From Sphingopyxis sp. (GTDB lineage Bacteria; Pseudomonadota; Alphaproteobacteria; Sphingomonadales; Sphingomonadaceae): a stretch of 62,903 nucleotides of DNA. The notes beneath the pieces were generated by a model. It had not been told where the DNA came from. It saw only the letters and a list, made by a program, of their open reading frames with translations, and did not search any database. Both the position numbers and the translations under genes were made by a program. Below are positions 23,594-32,655 of this stretch, piece by piece. Position 1 is the stretch's first letter; each line of letters starts with the position of its first letter. The DNA lies in NCBI RefSeq assembly GCF_016463645.1, contig NZ_JAEMQX010000009.1:6516-69418 (forward strand), given 5' to 3'.

Positions 23594-26383
23594 TTGAAGG
23601 TCAGTCTTCGTGCCTCTGTGGCGCTAATCGCACTCACAACCGGTATACCCGCAGCGCTTGCGCAAACCGCGCCGGCCACCGATCCCGCTGCCGGCCAGGC
23701 TGCCACCGATCCGGCCGCAAGCGACGGACAGGATGCATCCGGCGACATCGTGGTCACCGGTATCCGGCAAAGCCTTGCCCGCGCTGCGGAGATCAAGCGC
23801 GAGTCGACCGCCGTGGTCGATTCGATCGTCGCCGAGGATATCGGCAAGCTGCCCGACCTTACGACGGCGTCCGCGCTCCAGCGCGTCCCCGGCGTGCAGG
23901 TCGTCGTCGGCGGCAACAACGAGATCGTCGGCGCGCGCATCCGCGGCCTCGACGACATCATCACCACGCTCAACGGGCGCGAGATTTTCACCGGCGTCGG
24001 CCGCGGCTTCTCGTTTCAGGACCTGCCAGCCGAAGCGCTTGCGGGCGTCGATGTCTACAAGTCCAATTCGGCCGAGCGGCTCGAGGGCGGCGTGGCGGGC
24101 GGCGTCAACATGCGCCTGCGCCGCGCGCTCGACTTCAAGGAACTGACGATCGCCGGCAGCGCGCGCGCGACCTATCTGCAGGAGGCGGGTTCGAAGAACA
24201 CGATCAATCCGGCGCTGAGCATGCTCGTCGCCAACCGCTGGGACGCGGGCGAAGGCGAGATCGCGGCGATGGTCGGCATTTCCTATCAGCGCAACAAATA
24301 TGCCCGGCCGATCGCCTGGAACGACTGGACACGCGCCACGAGCGCGGGGCCCGCAGGCTCGCCCCAGAACCTGCACTCGCCCACCGGTTTCGCCGCCGCC
24401 ATCGAGTTCGGCAAATATGAACGCCCGCAGGCGAATTTCTCGCTCGAATGGGCGCCCGATACCGACACCAAAATTTATGTCGAGGGCCTGTTTGCGGGCT
24501 ATCGCGGCGATGTCTTCCAGGCGCGCCCGACCTTCCGCGCCTTTACCGGCACGTCGTTCGAGGCGACCGCCGGCGACACCTGCGAGGATTTCGCTGTCGG
24601 CCCCGACGGCTATTATTCGGGCAATGTGCAGAGCCCGACCAACCCGACGGGGACCGGCACGATCCGGGAGTTGTGCAACGCCACTGGCTATACCGCGCGC
24701 AACCTCGAATATTATACCGCGACCGTCGCCAACAAGGCACGCACCGACATCTATGTGATCGCCACCGGCTTCAACAAGGAGATCGGCGCGCTCAGCTGGA
24801 ACACCGACATCTCCTATGAATCCTCGATCAACCGGAACAACAGCTTTCGCGTCGATATCGGCAAGCGCATCGCCGAACTGGTTCAGGTCAGGGACGACAA
24901 TCACGAGGTCAGCGCGACGATGCCGGGCAACCCCATGAACGACCCCGCCGGCCTCGCTTTCGCCAATGGCATGACCGAAGACATCAACCGCAGCCGCGGC
25001 ACCTTGTGGTCGGTGATGAGCGACGCCAAATATGATTTCGACGGCGGGTTCCTCGACTATGTCCAGGCAGGCGTTCGCGTTGCGCGGCGCAAGGCCGGGT
25101 TCGAGCAGTATCTGGGCGGTCCGCCGGCCCCCGGCGGTTCGTTCGCGACGCCGCTGGCCACCGCCGGCCTTCCCGACGATATCCTTTCGCAGGCCCCCGG
25201 CGTCCCGCAGATGAACGATGGCGCATCCTTCCTGCAGATCGACCCCCGCTATCTGACGCAGGAATCGATCAAGCGGCAGCTGAGGACGCTGTATCGCATC
25301 TCGCCCGACACGCCGGCCTTCGACCCGACGCGCGACTATGACGCGCAGGAAAAAAGCTATGCCGGCTTTCTCCAGGCAGGCTACGAATTCTCGCTGGGCG
25401 ACACGATTTCGGTCGACGGAATGGTCGGTGCCCGCCTGACCCGCACCGACCGCAACATCGCCGGTTCGGGCCGCGTGACCGATCCCGCGACGGGCACCTC
25501 GCGCATCGAACTTGTCCGGCGCTCGACCAGCGACACCGATCTTCTGCCCAACGCCAGCGCGCGCATCCGGTTCGGCGGCGGTCTCCAGTCGCGCTTCAAC
25601 TATTCGAAGACGCTTTCGCGGCCGAGCTTCGGCCAGCTCAATCCGGGCCTCAGCTATGTCGTGTCCTACGTCAACACGATCCAGAACTCGGGATCGGGCG
25701 GCAATCCCGACCTCCGGCCGCAAAAGGCAGACAGCTTCGATGCGTCGCTCGAATATTATTTCGGCCGCAGCAACTATGTGTCGGTGGTCGGCTTCTATCG
25801 CGACATCACCGATCGCATCATCAACGGGACCGAGGTGCGGACGATCGACGGCCTGCAATATGTGATCTCGACCCCCCGCAATCTGGGGTCCGCCAAGATC
25901 AAGGGCGTCGAAGTCGGCGGCCAGCTGTTCCTCGATTTCCTCCCCGAAGGTCTCGACGGCGCGGGCGTGATCGGAAACTTCACGGTCATCGACAGCGAGG
26001 TGACGACACCCGGCGACCGGCTTCAGGGGCTGCCGCTGCTCGGCGTGTCCAAATATAATTACAACATCGGCCTGATCTACGAGAAATACGGCATTTCGGC
26101 GCGGATGATCTACACCTACCGCTCCCGCTATTTCGACGGCGACATCACCAACGGCCTCTCGCTCCGGCCGGTTTCGATTCCTGTGGGTCTCAACGGCATC
26201 CGCGCCGCCGGTCGGCTCGACTTCGGCCTCAATTACGATGTGACGCCGAACATCACGGTCAGCCTCGCCGGCACGAACATTACCGGCCAGAAAACGCGCA
26301 ACTTCGAATCGCGCGAGGATTTCGTCCGCGAGGTACGGAACGACGACACGACCTACTCGCTCGGGGTCCGCTTCAACTTCTGA
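23594..26383 (+). CDS. TonB-dependent receptor (TIGR01782-like)
   Basis: A 929-residue receptor of the large sphingomonad/caulobacter type. After a signal peptide ending near PAALAQ comes a low-complexity Ala/Pro/Asp linker, then the plug start DIVVTGIRQSLARAAEIKRE with the typical IVAEDIGKLPDLTTASALQR, and a long barrel ending in GVRFNF. The start is TTG at 23594 with GGGAGAG upstream; no ATG gives the signal peptide. Receptors of this class in related bacteria import oligosaccharides and other bulky nutrients. It is followed 38 bases later by a secreted CehA-like protein in the same direction. Confidence 0.92.
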   Translation: MKVSLRASVALIALTTGIPAALAQTAPATDPAAGQAATDPAASDGQDASGDIVVTGIRQSLARAAEIKRESTAVVDSIVAEDIGKLPDLTTASALQRVPGVQVVVGGNNEIVGARIRGLDDIITTLNGREIFTGVGRGFSFQDLPAEALAGVDVYKSNSAERLEGGVAGGVNMRLRRALDFKELTIAGSARATYLQEAGSKNTINPALSMLVANRWDAGEGEIAAMVGISYQRNKYARPIAWNDWTRATSAGPAGSPQNLHSPTGFAAAIEFGKYERPQANFSLEWAPDTDTKIYVEGLFAGYRGDVFQARPTFRAFTGTSFEATAGDTCEDFAVGPDGYYSGNVQSPTNPTGTGTIRELCNATGYTARNLEYYTATVANKARTDIYVIATGFNKEIGALSWNTDISYESSINRNNSFRVDIGKRIAELVQVRDDNHEVSATMPGNPMNDPAGLAFANGMTEDINRSRGTLWSVMSDAKYDFDGGFLDYVQAGVRVARRKAGFEQYLGGPPAPGGSFATPLATAGLPDDILSQAPGVPQMNDGASFLQIDPRYLTQESIKRQLRTLYRISPDTPAFDPTRDYDAQEKSYAGFLQAGYEFSLGDTISVDGMVGARLTRTDRNIAGSGRVTDPATGTSRIELVRRSTSDTDLLPNASARIRFGGGLQSRFNYSKTLSRPSFGQLNPGLSYVVSYVNTIQNSGSGGNPDLRPQKADSFDASLEYYFGRSNYVSVVGFYRDITDRIINGTEVRTIDGLQYVISTPRNLGSAKIKGVEVGGQLFLDFLPEGLDGAGVIGNFTVIDSEVTTPGDRLQGLPLLGVSKYNYNIGLIYEKYGISARMIYTYRSRYFDGDITNGLSLRPVSIPVGLNGIRAAGRLDFGLNYDVTPNITVSLAGTNITGQKTRNFESREDFVREVRNDDTTYSLGVRFNF

Positions 26384-26421
26384 GCCCCGACGATGATGAC
26401 AGAACAAGACAGGAGGATGAT

Positions 26422-28578
26422 TTGAACAGGAAACGGATGCTCGCGGCGCTGGGGCTGGCGACGATTTTGACGGCCGGCAGCTTCGCACTGCCCGGGGTGG
26501 CGCATGCGCAGGCCGCGGCGACCGTTCTCAACCAGCCGGCGAAGGCTCTTCCCGGCGATGTGCGCGCCACCCGCACGCAGGGCTCGGTGACCATCGACTG
26601 GCCGTCGGCGCAAAATGAGCGCGCGCAGCTCGTCCTGTCGCTCGACCCGGGCAAACCGCTGATCCGGACGGTGGCCATTGCCGGCAAGGCGGTCCTCGGC
26701 GGGGTCGATCCCGCCGGCGTGGTCACCGTCGGCACGCGCGACCTCAAGCAGGGCTGGACAGTCTTCTTCGACAATCCGCGGACGCGGCCGTTCGAGAGCT
26801 TCCCGCTTACGCTTGCCCGTAACAACATCACCGTGCGTGCGGAGGGCGGGAACACAAAGGTGATCGTCGGCGGCGCGGCGGCCGGACCGTTCTCGGGCAC
26901 CTATGAATTCACCATCTATCCGGGCTCGCGACTGGTCCGCGCGGCGATGGTGATGTCGACCGCGCGCGAGGCCACCGCCTATACTTTCGACGCCGGGCTC
27001 GGGGTCGCGTCCTCGGCAGCCTTGCCGTGGCGCTCGATCGCCTTCACCGACACCAGCGATGCGATGGTGCGCAGGGAAGGCGATGCGTCACGGAGGCCCG
27101 CGGTGTCCCCCAAGGTGCGCGCGCGGATGATCGTCGCGGAAGGTCCGTCGGGCGGTTCGCTCGGCATCGTCCCGCCGCCGCATCAATTCTATTACCCGCT
27201 CGACTATGCCAACAACGACAATTCGGCGTGGTACGGCAACGATTATCGCAACCTTGCCGGCCGCACGAGCTTCGGCGTCCGCCAGACGCTCGAGGGCGAC
27301 CGGCGCTATGTGCCGTGGGTCAACGCCCCCCCGGGCACGATGCAGGACATGGGCGTGTTCCTCCTGCCCGACAGCGGCGACGCGGCGAGCGTCACCAAGG
27401 CCGCGCTCGCCTATACCCGCGGCGACCGCTTCAAGGCGCTCGACGGGCATCGCACCTTCACCAGCCACTATCATGTCGAGCACACCGAAGCCTTTCTGAA
27501 CACGCAGCGCTTCCAGCAATCGACCGGCGTGCCCGACGGGCTTGAGGTCCCGGCGTTCGTCAGGCGCTTCAAGGACATGAACGTCGAAATCGTCCATCTG
27601 GCCGAGCTCCACCTCGGACGCGAGGCGCTGGATCGCGCCGGTGACCGGCTGACCCTGCTCAAGACGATGCACGCGGAAACCGCGCGGCTGTCGGACGACA
27701 AGCTGCTGCTGCTGCCGGGCGAGGAGCCCAATGTCCATCTCGGCGGACACTGGATCAGCTTTTTCCCCAAGCCCGTCTATTGGACGCTCGATCGCAAGGA
27801 GGGACAGCCCTTCGTCGAGAACGATCCCAAGCTGGGCAAAATCTATCATGTCGGATCGCAGGAGGACGTCCTGAAGCTGATGCAGGACGAGAAGGGCCTG
27901 ATGTGGACCGCGCACCCGCGGATCAAGGGGTCCTATGGTTTCCCCGACAAGCACAAGGACACGCCGTTCTTCAAGAGCGACCGCTTCCTCGGCGGAGCGT
28001 GGAAGAACATGCCGTCGGACTATTCGCTGCCGCGCCTCGGCACGCGCGTGCTCGACACGCTCGACGATATGAACAACTGGGCGGCGACGCCGTCCGAGCG
28101 CAAGTTCGCCCCCGGAGAGGTCGACGTGTTCCAGCTCTCCGACGAGAGCGAACTCTACGCCCACATGAACATCAACTATCTCCGCCTCGACGGACCGTTG
28201 CCGCGCTATACGGATGGCTGGCAGAGCGTGCTCGACGCGCTGCGCGGCGGCCGCTTCTTCACCACCACCGGCGAGGTGCTGATCCCCGAATTTTCGATCG
28301 ACGGGGCGAAGAGTGGTGAAGAAGCCGCGTTCGGACGGAATGCGGTGGTGCGCGCAAAGGTCGAATGGACCTTCCCGCTCGCCTATGCCGAGATCGTCAG
28401 CGGCGACGGCAGCAAGGTCTATCGCGATCGCATCGACCTGACCGGAGCAGCCCCCTTCGGCACCCGGACGATCGAGAAGCGTGTCAACCTCAGCGGCCGC
28501 AAATGGGCGCGTATCGAGGTGTGGGACGTCGCGACGAACGGCGCCTATACTCCGCCCGTATTTCCGAAAACGAAGTAA
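26422..28578 (+). CDS. Secreted CehA/McbA-like (PHP-type) metallohydrolase, function unknown
   Basis: A 718-residue protein with a signal peptide (cleavage near GVAHAQA). The start is TTG at 26422, with AGGAGG upstream. The N-terminal 300 residues look like a beta-rich domain. The C-terminal half has features of the CehA/PHP metal-dependent hydrolases: HYHVEHTEA (about residue 352), VHLAELHLG, TAHPRIKGSYGFP (about residue 495) and LDALRGGRFFTTTGEVLIP near the end. The family includes a carbaryl hydrolase, but the similarity seen here is limited to motifs and fold. It forms an apparent operon with the preceding TonB receptor, so it may process the ligand outside the cytoplasm. Confidence 0.6.
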   Translation: MNRKRMLAALGLATILTAGSFALPGVAHAQAAATVLNQPAKALPGDVRATRTQGSVTIDWPSAQNERAQLVLSLDPGKPLIRTVAIAGKAVLGGVDPAGVVTVGTRDLKQGWTVFFDNPRTRPFESFPLTLARNNITVRAEGGNTKVIVGGAAAGPFSGTYEFTIYPGSRLVRAAMVMSTAREATAYTFDAGLGVASSAALPWRSIAFTDTSDAMVRREGDASRRPAVSPKVRARMIVAEGPSGGSLGIVPPPHQFYYPLDYANNDNSAWYGNDYRNLAGRTSFGVRQTLEGDRRYVPWVNAPPGTMQDMGVFLLPDSGDAASVTKAALAYTRGDRFKALDGHRTFTSHYHVEHTEAFLNTQRFQQSTGVPDGLEVPAFVRRFKDMNVEIVHLAELHLGREALDRAGDRLTLLKTMHAETARLSDDKLLLLPGEEPNVHLGGHWISFFPKPVYWTLDRKEGQPFVENDPKLGKIYHVGSQEDVLKLMQDEKGLMWTAHPRIKGSYGFPDKHKDTPFFKSDRFLGGAWKNMPSDYSLPRLGTRVLDTLDDMNNWAATPSERKFAPGEVDVFQLSDESELYAHMNINYLRLDGPLPRYTDGWQSVLDALRGGRFFTTTGEVLIPEFSIDGAKSGEEAAFGRNAVVRAKVEWTFPLAYAEIVSGDGSKVYRDRIDLTGAAPFGTRTIEKRVNLSGRKWARIEVWDVATNGAYTPPVFPKTK

Positions 28579-28587
28579 CCTCCCCTG

Positions 28588-28638
28588 CCCATGCGGTCGT
28601 CGGCGCTGCGCGCTCCGGCGGCCGCATGGGGCCTTTTT
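28588..28638 (+). terminator. Rho-independent terminator
   Basis: CCCATGCGG and CCGCATGGG form a perfect 9-bp stem (28588-28596 with 28622-28630) around a GC-rich 25-base loop that can fold further, followed by CCTTTTT. It ends the receptor/CehA-like operon 10 bases after the stop codon. Confidence 0.8.
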
Positions 28639-28669
28639 ACCATGCCGTCGGACGGGCCATTCGACCGGC

Positions 28670-29911
28670 TCAGCGCCGCGGCGGCGCCAGATAGACCGAA
28701 TGATCGAGTTCCCCTTCCCACCGCGCGACCGTCGTCGCGACGGTCAGGTTCGCGCTGGCGCTTGGAACGGTGCGGGTCATGTCGAGCAGGCGATCGAACG
28801 GCAGGACGAAGCCGACGATCAGCGCCGTCTGCTCGGGCGCGACGCCGACAGCGGATAGCACGGCCGCGAGCATGAAGAGCGACGCCGACGGTACCGGCGC
28901 GGTGCCGAAAGCGGCGAGCGCGCCGGTCAGCAGGACGATCGCGAGAACGCCTGCGTCGATCGGCACGCCGAATGCCTGGAGGCTGAAGATGCCGAGTAGC
29001 CCGACATACATCGCGGTGCCGTCCTTGCCGATACTCGCGCCGAGCGGCAGCACGGTCGAATAGACGCTGGACGATATGCCGAGATTCTTGCCCGCGACGG
29101 TCATCGCAACGGGCAGCGTCGCCGAGGAGGAAGCGGTCGAGAAGGCGATCACCAGCGCGTCGATAATGCCGCGAAAGAAGGGAAACACCGGCAGCCGTGC
29201 GAGAAGCCGCAGGATCAGGCTGTGCACGAGGACGATCTGTATGAGCGATCCCACGACCACCGCAAGCGCAAGCCATCCGATATTGACGAAGACCGCGGCG
29301 CCATTGGCGGCGACGGCATTGGCGATCAGCGCGAAGACTCCGATCGGCGTCGCTTCCATCACCAGCCCGACGATCTTGAGCAGCACCGCCGACAGCGATT
29401 GCAGCAAGCCCGCAAAGGGCTTGCCCGGCTCGCCCGCGAGCACGGTGCCGACGCCGACGAGGATCGCGACGAAGATCAGCGCGAGCATGTCACCCTTCGC
29501 CAGCGCGTCGACGATGTTGAGCGGGATGATCCCCACGAGCTGATCGTAAAGCGGTACCGCGTCGCCGAGCGCCTTGGGCACCGCGTCGCCTACGGGGACG
29601 CCCACCCCGGGGCGGATGAGCATCGCGACCGCCATTCCGACCGAAACCGCTATGGCAGTCGTCAGCGCGAACAGCCCGACGGTCCGTCCGCCGAGCGGCC
29701 CCAGCCGCTTCGGATCGGCGAGCGACGTGATGCCGGCGGCGATGGTGACGAGCACGATCGGCGCGACGAGCATGCGGATCGCGCGGACGAACAGGTCGCC
29801 GAGAACCGCAATCTTCGGCGCGGCTTCGGGCCATATCAGCGCCAGCGCCAGCCCCGCGACCAGCCCGCCGAGCACGCGTTTCCATAGCGGTATCGCGAAC
29901 CATTTACGCAT
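28670..29911 (-). CDS. Dicarboxylate/amino acid:cation symporter (DAACS, GltP type)
   Basis: A 413-residue carrier of the glutamate/C4-dicarboxylate:Na+/H+ symporter family. It has the re-entrant serine motif AFSTASSSATLPVAM (about residue 270) and the substrate/cation-site segment PLGASIGKDGTAMYVGLLGI, where the family norm is close to NLDGT; here KDGT. In this context, with a D-glutamate catabolic set next door and a predicted LysR box about 117 bases upstream, glutamate (perhaps D-glutamate) uptake is a reasonable inference. A hairpin covers the leader just before the ATG. Confidence 0.88.
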   Translation of the reverse strand: MRKWFAIPLWKRVLGGLVAGLALALIWPEAAPKIAVLGDLFVRAIRMLVAPIVLVTIAAGITSLADPKRLGPLGGRTVGLFALTTAIAVSVGMAVAMLIRPGVGVPVGDAVPKALGDAVPLYDQLVGIIPLNIVDALAKGDMLALIFVAILVGVGTVLAGEPGKPFAGLLQSLSAVLLKIVGLVMEATPIGVFALIANAVAANGAAVFVNIGWLALAVVVGSLIQIVLVHSLILRLLARLPVFPFFRGIIDALVIAFSTASSSATLPVAMTVAGKNLGISSSVYSTVLPLGASIGKDGTAMYVGLLGIFSLQAFGVPIDAGVLAIVLLTGALAAFGTAPVPSASLFMLAAVLSAVGVAPEQTALIVGFVLPFDRLLDMTRTVPSASANLTVATTVARWEGELDHSVYLAPPRR

Positions 29912-29913
29912 GA

Positions 29914-29931
29914 TCGCGAAAGCCTTCGCGA
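29914..29931. repeat. Stem-loop in the leader of the symporter gene
   Basis: TCGCGAAAGCCTTCGCGA is a 7-bp stem with a 4-base loop beginning 3 bases upstream of the symporter ATG. On the message it encloses the only purine-rich stretch (GAAGG), so it could reduce translation; it might equally be a protein-binding palindrome. Confidence 0.4.
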
Positions 29932-30027
29932 ATGAACACGACCAACGAGGAAACCGCTCCGCCTGTTATCCCCGGCCAGCCTGTGCGCCCGCCTGCTGCA
30001 TCCTGCATATCGATTGCGCCCTTCCCC

Positions 30028-30042
30028 ATAACCACTTGCTAT
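30028..30042. promoter_or_regulatory. LysR-type box in front of the symporter (site 1 of 3)
   Basis: ATAACCACTTGCTAT fits ATAAC-N5-GYTAT and the T-N11-A rule for LysR boxes. It overlaps the last codons of the lysR gene and lies about 117 bases before the symporter start. Related boxes are at 34719-34733 and 41418-41432. Confidence 0.5.
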
Positions 30043-30923
30043 ATATCGTCGATCACCTGCGCGACGACCTTCAGGAAATCGGTCGCGAGCGCGGTCGGCG
30101 GCCGGTTGTGCAGATACATGGCATAGAGGTCGAAGGTCACGGGCGGGGTCAGCGGACGGATCGCGAGCCCCGGCGCGAGCGCCGCCTGCGCGGTGAAGCT
30201 GTCGACAACCGTGAGTCCGACGCCCGCGCGGACGAGCGCGGTCGCGATATAGAAAGTCCGCGCAGACATCGCATGGTCGAACTCCAGCCCGAGCCGGCGC
30301 TGCTCCTCAATGAACATCTGGCCGATCGGGCCGCTCGCGGCGACGCTGATGAAATGATGCTCGCGCAGATTCGCGAGCGCGAGCCGCGGGGGAGCATCGG
30401 GTATCTCGGCCTCACGGTACAGGACGACCAGTTCACCCTCGCCCAGCCAGCGGCTGCCGATCGGCGCGTTCTGCGGCACCTCGACCGCGATCGCGACGTC
30501 GGTCTCGCGCTCGTGCAGCTTGCGGACGAGATCGTCGTGATGGACGGTCTGCAAATCGAAATTCACATTGGGGTGATCGCGCAGGAAGCGTGCCACCGCC
30601 TCCGGCAAGACCCCCAGCGCCAGCGAGGGCAGCGCGGAAATGCGCAGCATCATACCCGAACCGCGCCGGAGGTTGCGCGCGCCTTCGCGCAGCGCATGGA
30701 CGCGATCCTGGATTTCGCGCACCTCCTCGAACAGCGCATGCGCGTCTTCGGTCGCGACGAGGCGACCGTTGGCGCGTTCGAACAGCGGAAAGCCCAGAAT
30801 CGATTCCGCATGACGCAGCGTTTTCGACACCGACGGCTGCGAAATATTGAGCGCGCGCGCCGCCGCGCTGACCGATCCGTTGGTATAGACGGCGTAGAAA
30901 ATCTCGATGTGGCGCAGGTTCAT
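30039..30923 (-). CDS. LysR family regulator (DgcR-like by context)
   Basis: A 294-residue LysR regulator. The N-terminal helix-turn-helix is intact (GSVSAAARALNISQPSVSKT, residues 20-39), followed by the usual effector-binding domain. The ATG at 30923 gives the normal LysR opening MNLRHIEIFYAV; ATGs at 30932 and 30959 are alternatives with no better ribosome site. It is downstream of the dgcN-dgcA-deacylase genes in the same orientation, with 66 bases to the deacylase stop. LysR activators called DgcR control dgcN-dgcA in marine bacteria, and three LysR-type boxes in this region fit such a role. Confidence 0.9.
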   Translation of the reverse strand: MNLRHIEIFYAVYTNGSVSAAARALNISQPSVSKTLRHAESILGFPLFERANGRLVATEDAHALFEEVREIQDRVHALREGARNLRRGSGMMLRISALPSLALGVLPEAVARFLRDHPNVNFDLQTVHHDDLVRKLHERETDVAIAVEVPQNAPIGSRWLGEGELVVLYREAEIPDAPPRLALANLREHHFISVAASGPIGQMFIEEQRRLGLEFDHAMSARTFYIATALVRAGVGLTVVDSFTAQAALAPGLAIRPLTPPVTFDLYAMYLHNRPPTALATDFLKVVAQVIDDI

Positions 30924-30989
30924 GATGGCCATCGTGACCGGCGTCCCGCCGCGCGGCAAGTCAATTTGCTGGCCACGCTCCTGCCCTGC

Positions 30990-32621
30990 CTATCTGCAGC
31001 CCGTTCCGACGGCTTTCCGCGGCAGCGGGCGTCCGCCCGCCAATCCGGTCACTTCGCCGTTTTCGATGGCGAGCGATCCGTTGACGACGACGAAGCGCAT
31101 TCCTGTCGAAAAGAGCGCCGGGCGGGCATAGTCGGCGCGCGGCGCGAATTTCGCGGGATCGAACGCGATCACGTCGGCGAAGGCGCCGGCCTTGAGCTCG
31201 CCGCGTCCTTCCAGCCCGAACATGCGCGCCGTCGTCGTCGTACTTTGCTTGATGAAGGTCGCGAGGTCGAGGACGCCCTTGTCCTTGACATAGGTCGCAT
31301 ATTTGCGCGCGTAGGACGCGTAATAACGCGGATGCCCCTGCGAAGCGTCCGAACTGGTGACGACCCACGGGCGTGTCATGAAGGCGGCGATGTCCGCCTC
31401 GTCCTGATTGAAGGAGGCAACACCCGCCTCGCGCTGTTTCAGGACCATGATCGCCGCGTCGACCGGATCGATGCCGCGGTCCTTTGCGACCTGTTCGAGC
31501 GTCTTGCCCTCGAACGCAGCGGGGCCAGAGGTGATCAGCAGCGATGCGGGGCCGCCGCGACGGCGAAGGTTATCCACAATTTCGGGCCGCATGCGCGCCA
31601 TCGCCGCGCTGTCGTCGAAGCGGCCCACCATCGCCGCGCGGCCGCCGTCCTGCGCCCAGCGCGGAAGCAGCGCCGCCGAGAGCCCGGTACCCGACGCCGA
31701 CCAGGGATATTGGTCGGCATGGACGATCTGGCCCGCCTTCTGCGCCGCCTCGATCAGTGCGATGATCGCGGGCGCCTGTCCGTGGACGTCGACGCCAAGC
31801 GCCTTGATATGCGCTATGTGGACCGGCATGCGGGCGTCGCGTCCGACAGCCAGCGCTTCCTCGACGGCGCCCTTCAGCCCGATGGTGTAGCTCGACTCGT
31901 CGCGAATATGGCTGTCATAGATTCCGCCCCGCACCGCCGCAACTTTCGCCAACGCGACAACCTCCTCGCGCTTCGCGAAGCTCTGCGGCGCATAGAAAAG
32001 TCCCGTCGAGAGGCCGAGCGCGCCGTCGCACATCGCCTTGTCGAGCAGCGCGGTCATCCGTCCGAGTTCGGCGGGCGTCGGCGCGCGATCGGCGCCGCCG
32101 ATCACCTTCGCCCGCACTGCGCCAAGGCCGACATAGGCGGCAAAATTGATACCATAATCGCGCGACGACTGGCCGAGTCCCTCATCATCGCCGCCCGCGC
32201 CGGCATCGACGACGCCGAAGCTGCGCGCAATATCGGGGCTGCCGCCGCCATCGACACCGATGAAGGCCGTCGTAACGCCCTGCGTCAGGAACGGCAGGAC
32301 AAGCCGCGTCGCGGGATTCTTCGACGCAAGCGCATCGTTCACATGCGCATGCGGATCGATGAAGCCGGGGGCGACGATCAGTCCCGTCGCATCGATCGTC
32401 TTCGTCGCGGCGCCGGGCGCCTTCGGTCCGACATAGACGATCCGGTCGCCGCGGATCGCGACATCGCCGCGAAAGGGGGCCGCATCTCCGGTGTAGACCG
32501 TCCCGCCGCGGATCAGGAGGTCGGCGACGCCCCGCGGTTCCACCACCCCCTGCGCCGATGCGAGCGTCGCCGCAGCCAGAAGCGCAATCGTTGCCGTCGT
32601 GAACTTGATATACCGGATCAT
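30990..32621 (-). CDS. N-acyl-D-amino-acid deacylase family amidohydrolase, exported
   Basis: A 543-residue D-aminoacylase-type amidohydrolase with a signal peptide (ALLAAATLASAQ). Metal-site motifs: APGFIDPHAHVND (HxH, near residue 87), YDSHIRDESS, HIAHIKALG and the Asp of VVTSSDASQGHPRYYA. The family removes acyl groups from N-acyl-D-amino acids, including N-acyl-D-glutamate. It is 34 bases after the epimerase gene and probably in one transcript with dgcN and dgcA. A periplasmic location would let it free D-amino acids before uptake by the DAACS symporter. Confidence 0.87.
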   Translation of the reverse strand: MIRYIKFTTATIALLAAATLASAQGVVEPRGVADLLIRGGTVYTGDAAPFRGDVAIRGDRIVYVGPKAPGAATKTIDATGLIVAPGFIDPHAHVNDALASKNPATRLVLPFLTQGVTTAFIGVDGGGSPDIARSFGVVDAGAGGDDEGLGQSSRDYGINFAAYVGLGAVRAKVIGGADRAPTPAELGRMTALLDKAMCDGALGLSTGLFYAPQSFAKREEVVALAKVAAVRGGIYDSHIRDESSYTIGLKGAVEEALAVGRDARMPVHIAHIKALGVDVHGQAPAIIALIEAAQKAGQIVHADQYPWSASGTGLSAALLPRWAQDGGRAAMVGRFDDSAAMARMRPEIVDNLRRRGGPASLLITSGPAAFEGKTLEQVAKDRGIDPVDAAIMVLKQREAGVASFNQDEADIAAFMTRPWVVTSSDASQGHPRYYASYARKYATYVKDKGVLDLATFIKQSTTTTARMFGLEGRGELKAGAFADVIAFDPAKFAPRADYARPALFSTGMRFVVVNGSLAIENGEVTGLAGGRPLPRKAVGTGCR

Positions 32622-32655
32622 TGCGACACCCCGTTTTTGCCGTTTATCAAAGACG

